Position numbers and translations under genes: made by a program. DNA of 20,083 bases, from positions 1-20,083 of IMG/VR virus record IMGVR_UViG_3300020185_000333; one strand, written 5' to 3'. The stretch comes from a virus. Below the pieces are notes generated by a model that was not told the origin of the DNA, searched no databases, and saw nothing but the letters and a program-made list of their open reading frames with translations. Below, piece by piece: positions 1 through 8,544 of the stretch (its first letter is position 1; the number at the start of each line of letters is the position of its first letter).

Positions 1-503
1 AGCCTTTGACCAGACATACCCATTAGCGTGCTTACTTTATTTAGTTCTGCGGCTCTTGATTGACCTTCGCCTTGCCTTTCTAATAACTGGTTTTGCGATG
101 CTTGTTGCATTTGAGCAGCTTGATTAGATCTTTCTTGCTGACCTATTGATATACCTGCTCTTTCTGCGTTTTGCGATCCCTGGTTCGCCATGGCTTGAGC
201 TAAAGCAGCAATACCAGATCCTCCGGCTGCGCCTTGCATAGTGTCCATAGTATTAGCCATTGATTGTTGTTGAGCTCTATTAGTAAATTCTGCTTGCTGT
301 TGATTTACAGTAAGATCCTCATATACGTTTTCTAAATTACTATATAAATTTGATGTATCTAAGCCCTCAAATTGACTTTTTCTTGTATCAAATTCAGCTT
401 GAGCAGCTCTTTGCTCTCTTTTTCTTTTGCCAGCTCCAATTAAACCGCTAGCTATGCCTGCGACTCCTTGGACTCCTGACATTATTGCACCCATTGGTAT
501 CAT
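1..503 (-). CDS. Gln/Ala-rich phage virion protein, N-terminal part (runs off window)
   Basis: This reading frame starts at ATG 501-503 and stays open to the window edge, giving 167 codons without a stop. The first ~24 residues are Gly/Ala/Ile-rich and weakly hydrophobic (MIPMGAIMSGVQGVAGIASG), followed by a basic stretch (KRKREQR). The rest is strongly Gln-, Ala- and Glu-rich with almost no aromatic residues, as expected of a long alpha-helical or coiled-coil protein. I recall proteins with this start, including a 'LDTSN.Y.N..NVYEDLTVN' stretch, in uncultured marine phages next to tail genes, without a firm function. The hydrophobic N-terminus, helical body and position after the tail genes would suit an internal or ejected virion protein; that is inference. 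The leader before the ATG is AT-rich with no Shine-Dalgarno motif. Confidence 0.75.
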   Translation of the reverse strand, partial: MIPMGAIMSGVQGVAGIASGLIGAGKRKREQRAAQAEFDTRKSQFEGLDTSNLYSNLENVYEDLTVNQQQAEFTNRAQQQSMANTMDTMQGAAGGSGIAALAQAMANQGSQNAERAGISIGQQERSNQAAQMQQASQNQLLERQGEGQSRAAELNKVSTLMGMSGQR

Positions 504-534
504 ATTCTATTACTTTATATATTATTATTACATG

Positions 535-861
535 TTATTTGCTACTCTCAAATATCTCTGATCCTACAGAAAATAATTCAATTTTTTCAGTAGAGTCGTT
601 TTTAAAAGTTGTTTCCATATAGTAACCCTTTAAGCCACTTGTATTTGCTAAATTAGTTTTGCTAAATAGAATAAAAGATGTCAGAGTAGGTCTAATAGTG
701 CTACTAGGTATTTGAGCTGTGATAGTATTTGCTCCTATATTTGTTATGATGCCTATTTGCACAATTTCTCTACCATTAAGATCATCTGTGTAATAAGCTG
801 TATCTCCAATTTGTACTGAAACATTAAGTGGCATGGGGAATTCTAGGGTTATTTCGTCCAT
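535..861 (-). CDS. Small phage structural protein, function unknown (108 aa)
   Basis: A 108-residue protein lying 16 bp downstream of the Ig-like appendage gene. The N-terminal half has alternating beta-type sequence with a 'VSVQIGDTAYYTDD' stretch and a later 'ITNIGANTITAQI' strand, reminiscent of a small beta-barrel. The C-terminus ends in 'IELFSVGSEIFESSK'. I recall very similar small proteins, with 'VGDTAYYT' near the start and 'FESSK' at the end, beside structural genes of uncultured marine phages, but know no function. There is no signal peptide, membrane segment or catalytic motif. Its place between appendage and virion genes suggests a minor virion or assembly component. The leader is an A-rich run (AAAAAATAAAAATAAACT) ending at the ATG. 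Confidence 0.8.
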   Translation of the reverse strand: MDEITLEFPMPLNVSVQIGDTAYYTDDLNGREIVQIGIITNIGANTITAQIPSSTIRPTLTSFILFSKTNLANTSGLKGYYMETTFKNDSTEKIELFSVGSEIFESSK

Positions 862-877
862 AGTTTATTTTTATTTT

Positions 878-2683
878 TTATGGTGTTATATTTTCGTCAC
901 AATTTGAATCTGGGCAGCATAGTCTAAGCGTTGTCCACTGCGTGCTGACGTCGTGAGGCGCGGTAACTCTAAGTATAGCAGTATTGCTTACGGCATAATC
1001 TGCTGAATCATACAACCACCAAAGTACTTGTTGATAATCTGTGCCACCAACACTCATTGAGGGTACGTCATAAAGTCCTTGTGTTGCTGATTCAAATTCT
1101 ACTTGTCTTGTAGGTGGGTTGGTGTCCGCGGCTATGAACTGCGGCACTGCATCAGCTTGGACTTCAGTTGGGAAAACTCCCCCGTTTGGATTTGCATCAC
1201 CAGTGTTTGGTGCGCTAACAGCAGGAGGTAAAGGATTTGAGTTCGATGTACCGTAAAGGTTATCAAATGGCCCAGAATTCCCACTAGCGGTTGAACCTGA
1301 TGTCGCTTTCTTATTAGCTATTATAGTGGTTCCGAAAGTTGGGTCTGCAGCTCCATGGAATATTTCAAATTTATCTGGATAAGTTGTAGATCCATAAACA
1401 AGGAAAGCTAACAACCCTCCATTAGGGTTTAATTCAATTTCAACATCCTGTATTCCTGATCCGCCAGCTTCAACTATTGATCCACACTCAACAAGGTTGG
1501 TAGTTAAAAATTCAACAACTTGACCATATCCAGTTCCAAGTGAATTAGTTGCGTAGGCTCTAACATAGTAGTATGTGTCTTTTGATAATCCTGTAATATT
1601 ACTAGTAAAATCTGAATTGCCTGAGCCTTCGTTTGTTGAACCAGCAATAGTATCAAAAGTAGATGTTTCACTCCATTCTACTCCTTTTTGTGTAATTGGT
1701 AAAGTTGGTAAAATATTATAACCACCAGAATCAGCGGTGGTGTTAGTAATATTTGTTACTTCTGTTGTTTGCAAAACAGGAACATCCGCGGCTTGTGATA
1801 CAGTGAAAGGGTTTTGTTGAGGAAAAGGACTTATTAAATCCCCTGTTAATGTGAATGTATAATCTACTCCAAATCCTAAAGGTATATTTATATCTAAAAA
1901 ATCTTGCCCACCAGAAGGCACTACGCTGCTGTAAGTGCTTGGTGTTGCTCCATTGTTAACCGTTAAGGTCCAGTTTGCGCCTTGCGTGCCAAATACACTA
2001 AACCTTCTAGTTTCGCCGTCTGAGCTAAATTCGCTATTTAAAAAAGAATATGACCGTATTTGTATAGGTGCTTGTGTTGGTAAAGCTACTGCAGAAGCGT
2101 TTATAGATATTAAATCCCCCGACACGTTAGCCGACGGAAAATTATATTGTGCTGTAAAAGATATGCTAGTTAGATTACTGTTAGTGTCATAAGTTTTAGT
2201 ATTGCTTATAGTGTAATTATTAGGATCACCAACAGAAACCACGCATGTTGGTGTATTTAAAAAGTAATAATCAGTGTCTGCTGTAAAAGTAGCATTTGTA
2301 AATATGTTAGAAACACTACCGTAAATTCCTTCTCTATTTATTGTTGCAGGAGGTAAGCTAGCGGATGCGTTTAATACGCTATAATTATAATCTACTTGCA
2401 AGGTAAAAACAATTAAATCCGAACGCCCCTGCATACATATAGGAATAGCTAAATCGCCAACAACAGGGGTTGAATCAAATTCAACTGTCATTGAAACATT
2501 GTCGCCTGATTGCGTAAAATATATATTAGACACTGGGCTGCTTATAGTTGCCGAGAAATTATTTGCATCTAAAAAATATCCTGCGTTTGGGGTTAATGTT
2601 AATACTGTATTAGGGATTTCTTCCCCAGTTGATATTTGCCAATTAACCTCTGACACTGTAAAATTATCAATTGATGTGCTCAT
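878..2683 (-). CDS. Multi-domain Ig/FN3-like appendage protein (601 aa), probable receptor binding
   Basis: A 601-residue beta-rich protein made of successive Ig-like modules. Residues ~1-95 and ~100-200 look like two diverged copies of one module: each has a strand ending in a '.YFL' motif and closes with a V(G/S)GDL stretch. Residues ~205-298 (GETRRFSVFGTQGANWTLTV) resemble a BACON-type domain, which is tentative. Residues ~301-396 match the FN3-like domain common in Bacteroidota surface proteins (TTEVTNIT, GVEWSE, FTSNITGLSKDTYYYVRAYATNS). The C-terminal third is Gly/Asn/Pro-rich and ends with a Cys-rich tail (LCCPDSNC). The gene follows the muzzle-type gene by 22 bp. I infer a tail appendage or fibre that binds a host surface glycan or protein. 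The domains are visible in sequence; the receptor role is inference. Confidence 0.82.
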   Translation of the reverse strand: MSTSIDNFTVSEVNWQISTGEEIPNTVLTLTPNAGYFLDANNFSATISSPVSNIYFTQSGDNVSMTVEFDSTPVVGDLAIPICMQGRSDLIVFTLQVDYNYSVLNASASLPPATINREGIYGSVSNIFTNATFTADTDYYFLNTPTCVVSVGDPNNYTISNTKTYDTNSNLTSISFTAQYNFPSANVSGDLISINASAVALPTQAPIQIRSYSFLNSEFSSDGETRRFSVFGTQGANWTLTVNNGATPSTYSSVVPSGGQDFLDINIPLGFGVDYTFTLTGDLISPFPQQNPFTVSQAADVPVLQTTEVTNITNTTADSGGYNILPTLPITQKGVEWSETSTFDTIAGSTNEGSGNSDFTSNITGLSKDTYYYVRAYATNSLGTGYGQVVEFLTTNLVECGSIVEAGGSGIQDVEIELNPNGGLLAFLVYGSTTYPDKFEIFHGAADPTFGTTIIANKKATSGSTASGNSGPFDNLYGTSNSNPLPPAVSAPNTGDANPNGGVFPTEVQADAVPQFIAADTNPPTRQVEFESATQGLYDVPSMSVGGTDYQQVLWWLYDSADYAVSNTAILRVTAPHDVSTQWTTLRLCCPDSNCDENITP

Positions 2684-2705
2684 GATTTTTATTTATATTT
2701 ATTTT

Positions 2706-5700
2706 TTATGGACAATCTACAACTTCTTGAACTACAGAGCTGCCTCCGTTAAATCTATAAAGAGTTCCGATTCCATCTCCACGCCAACTATCACTAGCGG
2801 GTGAAATTGGGAATTTTCCCTCAGAGTCCACGTATAAAGTATCTCCCGCCACAGGAAGCAAGCTTAACCCGTTGTGATATCTAGTATAAGTGATGTTCCC
2901 ACTTAAATAGTCACAAGCACAAGCTTCTTGACAAATGGATCCTTCAACCCTTGAAACAGACGTATTAGTTAAAGGAAATGCAGTCAGAGGCGGTGCAGAA
3001 AAACACGAAGGATCTGCAAATACTCTTACATTAAACACGCTCACGCCCTCACCTTCTATAGAGGAGGCTCTTCCTATTCCTTGTACTGAAAAATCTTCTG
3101 TGCTAATGTTGTAAAGTGTAGTGTTTTCACCTTTTATATAATTAAAGTATTTACCTTCTTTATTTATAAACTCAGGTATTGAACCTTTTTCTAAATTGGT
3201 TTCAGCGTTATACACCCACCATCCAGGGTTTACGTCTACGCTTGTTGGGTTTGGCCCTCCGCTTGATTTTATAGCCTCAATTTGAGCTATAGAGTAATCA
3301 ACACCAGTGTAGCCAGGTAAATCTATACTATACACATTTTCTCTAGACTTGCTACCATTATAGTTAATTGTCTTAAAACCTTTTACTGAATTAAATTCTT
3401 CGTTAAAAAGAAAAGTTAAAGAGCTATCGTATTGAACGCCGTAGAAATTATTATACAAATTATTTTTACCATGCTCATATATTAAACCATCTTTAAAAGA
3501 GTATAGCTTAGTATTTATTGATATTCCATTCTCAGGTGTATATGATTTTCTACTAGACCAGCCGTTAGAAGATTCATCGAAAGAAATAGTAGTAGATTTT
3601 CCAAACTTACTAGCCCACTGAGAAGCTTGTTCAGACAATGTTAAATTATAAGTACCTGTACTATTGTCGTAAAAGCCAAATACATTTTTATTTAAAGGTA
3701 AATTGTCTTGGAAAAAATCATCCATTCCGTAATTACTTATCTCTGTGACACCGTCGTTAGATAACCTAAGAACCTTGCCTTTAGCGTTGTCAGTAAAATA
3801 TACTCTATACGCGTAACTAGCAAACGATTCAGGGTTTTTACCAATTCCAAACATACCAAACGATGCTGGTATGAGCGCTTGGCCTAAAACATTTGTAGAA
3901 GCTGTTAACTGTGGGTTGCCATCAGCATTGTATATAGCGTCTTTATCTGCTAAAATCTTTACAACTTTATCTTCACAAAAAGCTAATAAATCTGTTTCTC
4001 TAGCAAACATTTTTTGAACAGGTCCGCTTTGAGGATCTAAAGTTTTAGTTATTGCTTCAGCTTGTATAAATTGATTTAAATTGTTTAACCCAGAAGTAGT
4101 ATTAAATATACCTGAAAATATTAAGGTATTAGTTAAGTTTTCTTCCTTATACGGTTCATCTAAAACTGTATTAGCTTTTGTACCTGTGCTTATGTAAGGC
4201 GCGTTAAAATCATCTCTAATTCTATTTGACTCAACACCGTTTCCAAAAGAATAACAATTAAACCAAGCGCTTTCGTGTTGATTATTGAATTGAGATATAG
4301 GTATAGCGTTAGATATTTCGTAATAAATGTCTAAATCAGCTCTTTCGGTTGGTTCTGTTTCAAAAATAGCAGGTTCAGAGGATGAAATCTCTATAACGTC
4401 TGCTGGTTTCAATACGTCAATAGTTACAAAAGCATCTGTATTAGGTGCTACGAATGGAGGAAAACCACTAGCCCCTACAAAAACTTGATTACCATTCACA
4501 AAAACCGGGCCGTTGCCATTATCTTGAGAAGCTCTAAATATTTGCCAAGGAGATATTGAGGCCTCCAGCGGTCTATCTAGTCTAGTATAATATCTTATGT
4601 AAGAACTGCCGCTGGTTTGAGTAAACTGGTGAAGATACTTTATTTCATAAACTGAATCTGGGTGCGTAGAAAATCTTATTTTAGCACCTGTCTTATAGGC
4701 TTTTTGAAAGTTAGCAGAGCCTCGACCTGTTAATTTTCTTTCAAAAACAAAATCCCAATACTCCCCAGGCTGATATGGAATATTCCAGATACTTCCATAA
4801 TTACCACTATTATTAGGGTGGCCAGAATTAAGACCTCCATACACTTTGCTAGTGTTAAAATCTAATCTAGTTCCAGAGCCAATTTGCGCTCCCGACTCGT
4901 TTTGAAGAGGTCCTCCACCCCCTGAAAAAATTGTGTATCGATCAACGTCGTAACTCCTACCCACTACAGTTGTCTCTAAAGGTATTAACTCTTCATCAGA
5001 CACGAAGTTGTCTATCAATGTAGGTGTTTTTTGTAGTCTTATAAAAAATCTTCCTTCGAATTGGCCTTTACCTAAAGTTTCAACTTCATCTGAAATTTCT
5101 ATAGTATTAGCTTCAGGTGATACCAGTGGAGAAGCTGGATTAGAAGGGTCTGTATATAAAAAATCTATATCTGTTGTAAAAGGTGTAGATATTGAAACCC
5201 TAAGTTCGTTAACCCCTCCTGGATCTTGCTCTACTTGAGATATTTCATAATATTGACTTCTATTGATACCATCTGTAAAACGTATTTTATTACCCGTAAT
5301 CCAGTATTCCATATCTTGAGCGCTCACGCCATCGTTACCAGCGCTTCCTTCAATTAAGAAAACACTGTAACCAGCAACTGGAGTAGCTCCTGGTTGACGC
5401 GTCTCTTGAACATTACCTGAACCAAACTGCTGATCAAATGTGTAATTAGTAGTATATATAGCTTGATTCTTTTTAACAAGCTCAGCTGGCGCTTCATTTT
5501 TTTTTGATAAAATTTTAAATTTATTGTTAGGATAATCTTTTACCGCTATATTAGCACCGTCTTTTTTCTTTAAAACAATAAAGTCTCCTTCTTTAACTTT
5601 GTTAGTTTCTGCAGAAGGAACTGAAACCCAGACGCTTTCACCGTCTTCAGATAGGTACAAGCGATCTGCTATTACATTGTAATACTCAGCGGACGGGTCT

Positions 5701-6656
5701 TTTATGAAAATTTTAAAGCTATCAAACATTTCAGAACCGTCAATATTCTTTGGACTAGGTGATTCAATTTTTAGCTTTAAATTATTTGCGGTATCAGAAA
5801 CATCAGCTAGCAAAGGAATTACTCCAGTTGTATCAGTAAAAACAGGTGTTTCTCTTCCGTATGTATCTTTGAACACAACTCCTAATTGGTAAGTTCTTAA
5901 AGACTTAATAGACTTATTAGGACTTCCAACTAAGCTAATAGGTATCTGGTTAACCAGCGTGTTAGCGGTGTCAAATTTTAAATTAGGTGGCACGTTGTAG
6001 TTTTGAAGATAATTACCGTATATTATTCTATTAGATATAGCTTCTTGAGCCTTTGCTTTCCGTGGCACATTATCCCAGGGTCTTAATAGTTGGTTTGAAG
6101 GTAGAAGCGAATATATAAGCTCGCTTACTACTTCAAAAACAGTGCCTAAATCAATACTAGTTATAGTAACACCTGGCTCAGAAGAAGGAGATAAAGAGCC
6201 TTCAGCAGCTATTAAGGTTACAGTTTGTGTAGAAAAGGCAGATATTTCTTGTTCATTTTTCTTAGTATTAATAAAAGAAAACGTTACAGTGTTGGCGGTA
6301 TTGTTTGTTATAGTGTGTTCTACATAGTTTATTTCAAGATCACTAGGAGATAAAGTGTCTACCTTGTAAACAGCCGTAGCGCTGTCTTGCTTGTATAGAA
6401 TATCAAGCTCTACCACGTCTGCTGGTATAGGCGAATCAAAATCCCCTAAAACAATTCTTCTAACGTGGTTTGTCATTCCTAAATTATAGCCATTAGACGC
6501 GGTATATTCAAATTCACCAGGCAAGAACGCTACTTCAGAAAAAGGAGAAAAAGGGGAGTATTGATTATTTTGGTATTTATACCTATAAGCAAACCTAGGC
6601 AACCCTAGTTCAAAAAGGGGAGTATTGATTATTTTGGTATTTATACCTATAAGCAA
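2706..6656 (-). CDS. Giant muzzle/tail stabilisation-type protein, C-terminal part of a split gene
   Basis: This 1316-codon frame holds about four fifths of one very large virion protein. Its first 13 residues (MLIGINTKIINTP) come from a duplicated segment read in the wrong frame and are probably not native. Authentic sequence begins at LFELGLPRFAYRYKYQ, which also ends the neighbouring frame. Deleting one 64-bp repeat unit joins the two frames into one 1625-residue protein. The body is beta-rich with long Ser/Asn/Gly-rich stretches and propeller-like parts (residues ~860-1130), and ends with a Cys cluster (CQEACACDY) and DCP at the C-terminus. In crAss-like and related marine podoviruses, proteins with an 'RFAYRYKY...YSPFSPFSEVAF' segment form the tail muzzle or stabilisation structure; I use this by recalled resemblance. 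Expected role: the distal part of the short tail. Confidence 0.8.
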   Translation of the reverse strand: MLIGINTKIINTPLFELGLPRFAYRYKYQNNQYSPFSPFSEVAFLPGEFEYTASNGYNLGMTNHVRRIVLGDFDSPIPADVVELDILYKQDSATAVYKVDTLSPSDLEINYVEHTITNNTANTVTFSFINTKKNEQEISAFSTQTVTLIAAEGSLSPSSEPGVTITSIDLGTVFEVVSELIYSLLPSNQLLRPWDNVPRKAKAQEAISNRIIYGNYLQNYNVPPNLKFDTANTLVNQIPISLVGSPNKSIKSLRTYQLGVVFKDTYGRETPVFTDTTGVIPLLADVSDTANNLKLKIESPSPKNIDGSEMFDSFKIFIKDPSAEYYNVIADRLYLSEDGESVWVSVPSAETNKVKEGDFIVLKKKDGANIAVKDYPNNKFKILSKKNEAPAELVKKNQAIYTTNYTFDQQFGSGNVQETRQPGATPVAGYSVFLIEGSAGNDGVSAQDMEYWITGNKIRFTDGINRSQYYEISQVEQDPGGVNELRVSISTPFTTDIDFLYTDPSNPASPLVSPEANTIEISDEVETLGKGQFEGRFFIRLQKTPTLIDNFVSDEELIPLETTVVGRSYDVDRYTIFSGGGGPLQNESGAQIGSGTRLDFNTSKVYGGLNSGHPNNSGNYGSIWNIPYQPGEYWDFVFERKLTGRGSANFQKAYKTGAKIRFSTHPDSVYEIKYLHQFTQTSGSSYIRYYTRLDRPLEASISPWQIFRASQDNGNGPVFVNGNQVFVGASGFPPFVAPNTDAFVTIDVLKPADVIEISSSEPAIFETEPTERADLDIYYEISNAIPISQFNNQHESAWFNCYSFGNGVESNRIRDDFNAPYISTGTKANTVLDEPYKEENLTNTLIFSGIFNTTSGLNNLNQFIQAEAITKTLDPQSGPVQKMFARETDLLAFCEDKVVKILADKDAIYNADGNPQLTASTNVLGQALIPASFGMFGIGKNPESFASYAYRVYFTDNAKGKVLRLSNDGVTEISNYGMDDFFQDNLPLNKNVFGFYDNSTGTYNLTLSEQASQWASKFGKSTTISFDESSNGWSSRKSYTPENGISINTKLYSFKDGLIYEHGKNNLYNNFYGVQYDSSLTFLFNEEFNSVKGFKTINYNGSKSRENVYSIDLPGYTGVDYSIAQIEAIKSSGGPNPTSVDVNPGWWVYNAETNLEKGSIPEFINKEGKYFNYIKGENTTLYNISTEDFSVQGIGRASSIEGEGVSVFNVRVFADPSCFSAPPLTAFPLTNTSVSRVEGSICQEACACDYLSGNITYTRYHNGLSLLPVAGDTLYVDSEGKFPISPASDSWRGDGIGTLYRFNGGSSVVQEVVDCP

Positions 6657-6681
6657 ACCTAGGCAACCCTAGTTCAAAAAG
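6548..6681. repeat. 64-bp tandem duplication (two overlapping exact 70-bp copies) breaking the muzzle gene
   Basis: Positions 6548-6617 are identical, base for base, to 6612-6681, so a 64-bp unit occurs twice in tandem. AAAAAG stands at 6548-6553, 6612-6617 and 6676-6681, at both ends and at the junction, which is the expected microhomology for replication slippage. As 64 is not a multiple of three, the duplication shifts the frame, creates a TGA at the junction (6610-6612) and splits a 1625-codon gene. Removing one unit restores one continuous frame. It may be a real mutation or an assembly error. Confidence 0.93.
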
Positions 6682-7647
6682 AGTTTTCTGTCCTGCTGTT
6701 TCAACCTCGTAGTCAAATGAGCCTGAAATCAACTCAGCGGTTCCGCTTTGCAACACACCATTAGCAACAGTACCGCCTAAATCCATAGACGTAACGCTTA
6801 TAGTAAAAGTATAAGTATCTAAATTTCCTTCATCATCTACAGGTTCATAGCCTTCACTGCTAGCGGTGCTACATGAAAAGGTTAAAGTTTTTCCTGATTC
6901 AACGTTTATAGGAGAGCTTAAGTTTATAGAGACAGAAGTGCCAATTTCTATTGCATCACCTAAAGCTCCTGATGCGGTAGTCCCATCTGTAAAGTCATAT
7001 ACAGCGTTAGTTGAAGTAGGCCCAAGCCCTAAATCAGTACTTAAAGTTAACGAAGGTTGTTTTAAAGGAGCTGGCTTAATAACTACTATATCTCTTTCAA
7101 CAAAATCTCTGTTATATATGACAGAGTGAGTAGCAAAGTTTGGTGTAGAGTTTGACCAAGTTTTTATATTTAGTGTTTTAGGTTCTTTTTGGTTATCTGT
7201 CCAAAATAGTAAGTCTTCTATTATGTTTATACCCGTTATCAAATAATCTTTAGAAAAATTGAGTATACCTTGTGTGTCAACTAAAATAGGTTTTATTAAA
7301 TCGCTATTCTTGTCGTATTCAGCGATGGCACTTATATTTTCAGAAGCTATAAACCAATATATTTTTTCGCTAACATTATTAGCTATGGACCCTATACAAG
7401 TAGGATTTACCATCGCATCGGCTATGTAGCCAGCTGACCACTCGGTGTATACGCCTGTAGATTCGTTAAAAGATTCATATTTTAATTCTAAGTTTCCTTT
7501 AATGTTTTCAATAGCCCCAAGATCACTTCCTTCTGAATTAGATATATTGATATTCAAAGCATCTCTATACTCTCCATTCGGAACTAAACGTTCGTCAAGG
7601 TCTTGGTTCATTTTACCCTTGATAAAATTACGAATAAACTCTGGCAT
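6610..7647 (-). CDS. Giant muzzle/tail stabilisation-type protein, N-terminal part of a split gene
   Basis: This 345-codon frame opens with a diagnostic motif at residues ~8-32 (FIKGKMNQDLDERLVPNGEY, RDALN), which I recall at the N-terminus of large tail stabilisation or muzzle proteins in uncultured marine and crAss-like phages. Residues ~40-200 are beta-rich with propeller-like repeats. Residues ~205-325 look like an inserted Ig-like domain (Ser/Thr/Gly-rich, acidic). The frame then reaches LFELGLPRFAYRYKYQ and stops at a TGA created exactly where two tandem copies of a 64-bp unit meet. The full-length protein would continue in the overlapping downstream frame. The ATG lies 3 bp after the stop of the preceding ring-protein gene, so translation is probably coupled. 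If the duplication is real, this product would be a truncated and likely non-functional fragment. Confidence 0.78.
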   Translation of the reverse strand: MPEFIRNFIKGKMNQDLDERLVPNGEYRDALNINISNSEGSDLGAIENIKGNLELKYESFNESTGVYTEWSAGYIADAMVNPTCIGSIANNVSEKIYWFIASENISAIAEYDKNSDLIKPILVDTQGILNFSKDYLITGINIIEDLLFWTDNQKEPKTLNIKTWSNSTPNFATHSVIYNRDFVERDIVVIKPAPLKQPSLTLSTDLGLGPTSTNAVYDFTDGTTASGALGDAIEIGTSVSINLSSPINVESGKTLTFSCSTASSEGYEPVDDEGNLDTYTFTISVTSMDLGGTVANGVLQSGTAELISGSFDYEVETAGQKTLFELGLPRFAYRYKYQNNQYSPF

Positions 7648-7650
7648 ATG

Positions 7651-8541
7651 TTAGTGTTTTATTTGCTTAGACTTACCTCTCATTACTTGAGTGATTTCCT
7701 CTAGTTTTATATTTGATAATCTTAACTTAGCATTTCTCTTTGCAACAGCCGCCTCTCTTTTAAATCTAGATACTATGTATTCTGGAACGTTAATTCTTGT
7801 TGCTAAGATAGCGTGTGCGATGTATTTATACATAGCTTCCTCAGCTAGTTTATGAACAATCATTTCTCCATCGGTTGCTAACCCATCGCTTATGTATTTT
7901 AATGTAACTATGCGACCTACCATGTCAGAGCTAAACCTTATTAAGCCTTTTATTTGATCTATAAAGAAAACACCATTTGATTGAGCGTATTGAGGGTCTA
8001 GTCCATATCTTTCACCATTAACTCTTCTGTGAAGTTGGCCTTCTAAGCTATCTTGTGAGTTACGAGGATTGCTAAATCGTTTCCAAGTTTCAGAATCTTG
8101 AGCGTATAATATCTCACCGTCTTCATCAAAAGTATACTCATAGCTACTATCCTGTATGATAGGTAGGGGGTCGCTTGTTTTATGGGCAGGGTATATGACT
8201 CTTTCAATACCGTCTTTATCTGTCCACGTTACTTTCACGTAGTTTACATAGTCTTGTGGTAACACAAAATATAGTTGAGAAGATATTTCAATCTCTTGAG
8301 ATTTAAAAGAAGGTAGAGTATCAAAGCTTAATTCTTGTATTCCTCGCTGAGCATGAAAAGCAACATCAGTTCTTTTTATTTTACTTATGATTTTATCTTC
8401 TCCAACATATGAAATTATAAAGTTATTTACAATATCTTTTAAAGAAATAGACTGATAGTCGCCGTAGTTTTCGTCTAGACTATTCCAAATCCCATCAGGA
8501 CCTAAGTAGTAGTCTTCGTTTGTTTGATTTATAAGTCCCAT
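7651..8541 (-). CDS. Head-tail connector/ring-type protein (296 aa)
   Basis: A 296-residue soluble protein without signal peptide or membrane segment. The N-terminal part has an acidic, aromatic stretch (NQTNEDYYLGPDGIW), then a helical region (KIKRTDVAFHAQRGIQELS) and beta-strand pairs typical of phage adaptors (YFVLPQDYVNYVKVTW). The C-terminal ~70 residues are helical and basic (HKLAEEAMYKYIAHAI, later RFKREAAVAKRNAKLRLS). The 'ARRGIQELS...LP.DYV....V' pattern, length and position between capsid and muzzle resemble P22 gp4-like or ring proteins described for crAss-like phages. I infer that it assembles under the portal as part of the connector or tail. It lies 3 bp from each neighbouring gene, so coupled translation is likely. 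The alternative is another tail adaptor class; the structural role is fairly secure, the exact ring is not. Confidence 0.82.
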   Translation of the reverse strand: MGLINQTNEDYYLGPDGIWNSLDENYGDYQSISLKDIVNNFIISYVGEDKIISKIKRTDVAFHAQRGIQELSFDTLPSFKSQEIEISSQLYFVLPQDYVNYVKVTWTDKDGIERVIYPAHKTSDPLPIIQDSSYEYTFDEDGEILYAQDSETWKRFSNPRNSQDSLEGQLHRRVNGERYGLDPQYAQSNGVFFIDQIKGLIRFSSDMVGRIVTLKYISDGLATDGEMIVHKLAEEAMYKYIAHAILATRINVPEYIVSRFKREAAVAKRNAKLRLSNIKLEEITQVMRGKSKQIKH

Positions 8542-8544
8542 TTA

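Noticed and set aside
6617-6656. MLIGINTKIINTP as a genuine N-terminus of the large muzzle fragment.
   Set aside because: These residues come from the extra copy of the 64-bp unit read in a shifted frame, and disappear when one unit is removed.
6548-6681. The short direct repeats as a CRISPR array or an insertion element with target duplication.
   Set aside because: There are only two abutting copies with no spacers, no terminal inverted repeats and no transposase; a tandem duplication explains them.
6630-6690. Programmed ribosomal frameshifting joining the two muzzle frames.
   Set aside because: A simple exact duplication accounts for the frame change, and no slippery site with a downstream structure is evident at the junction.
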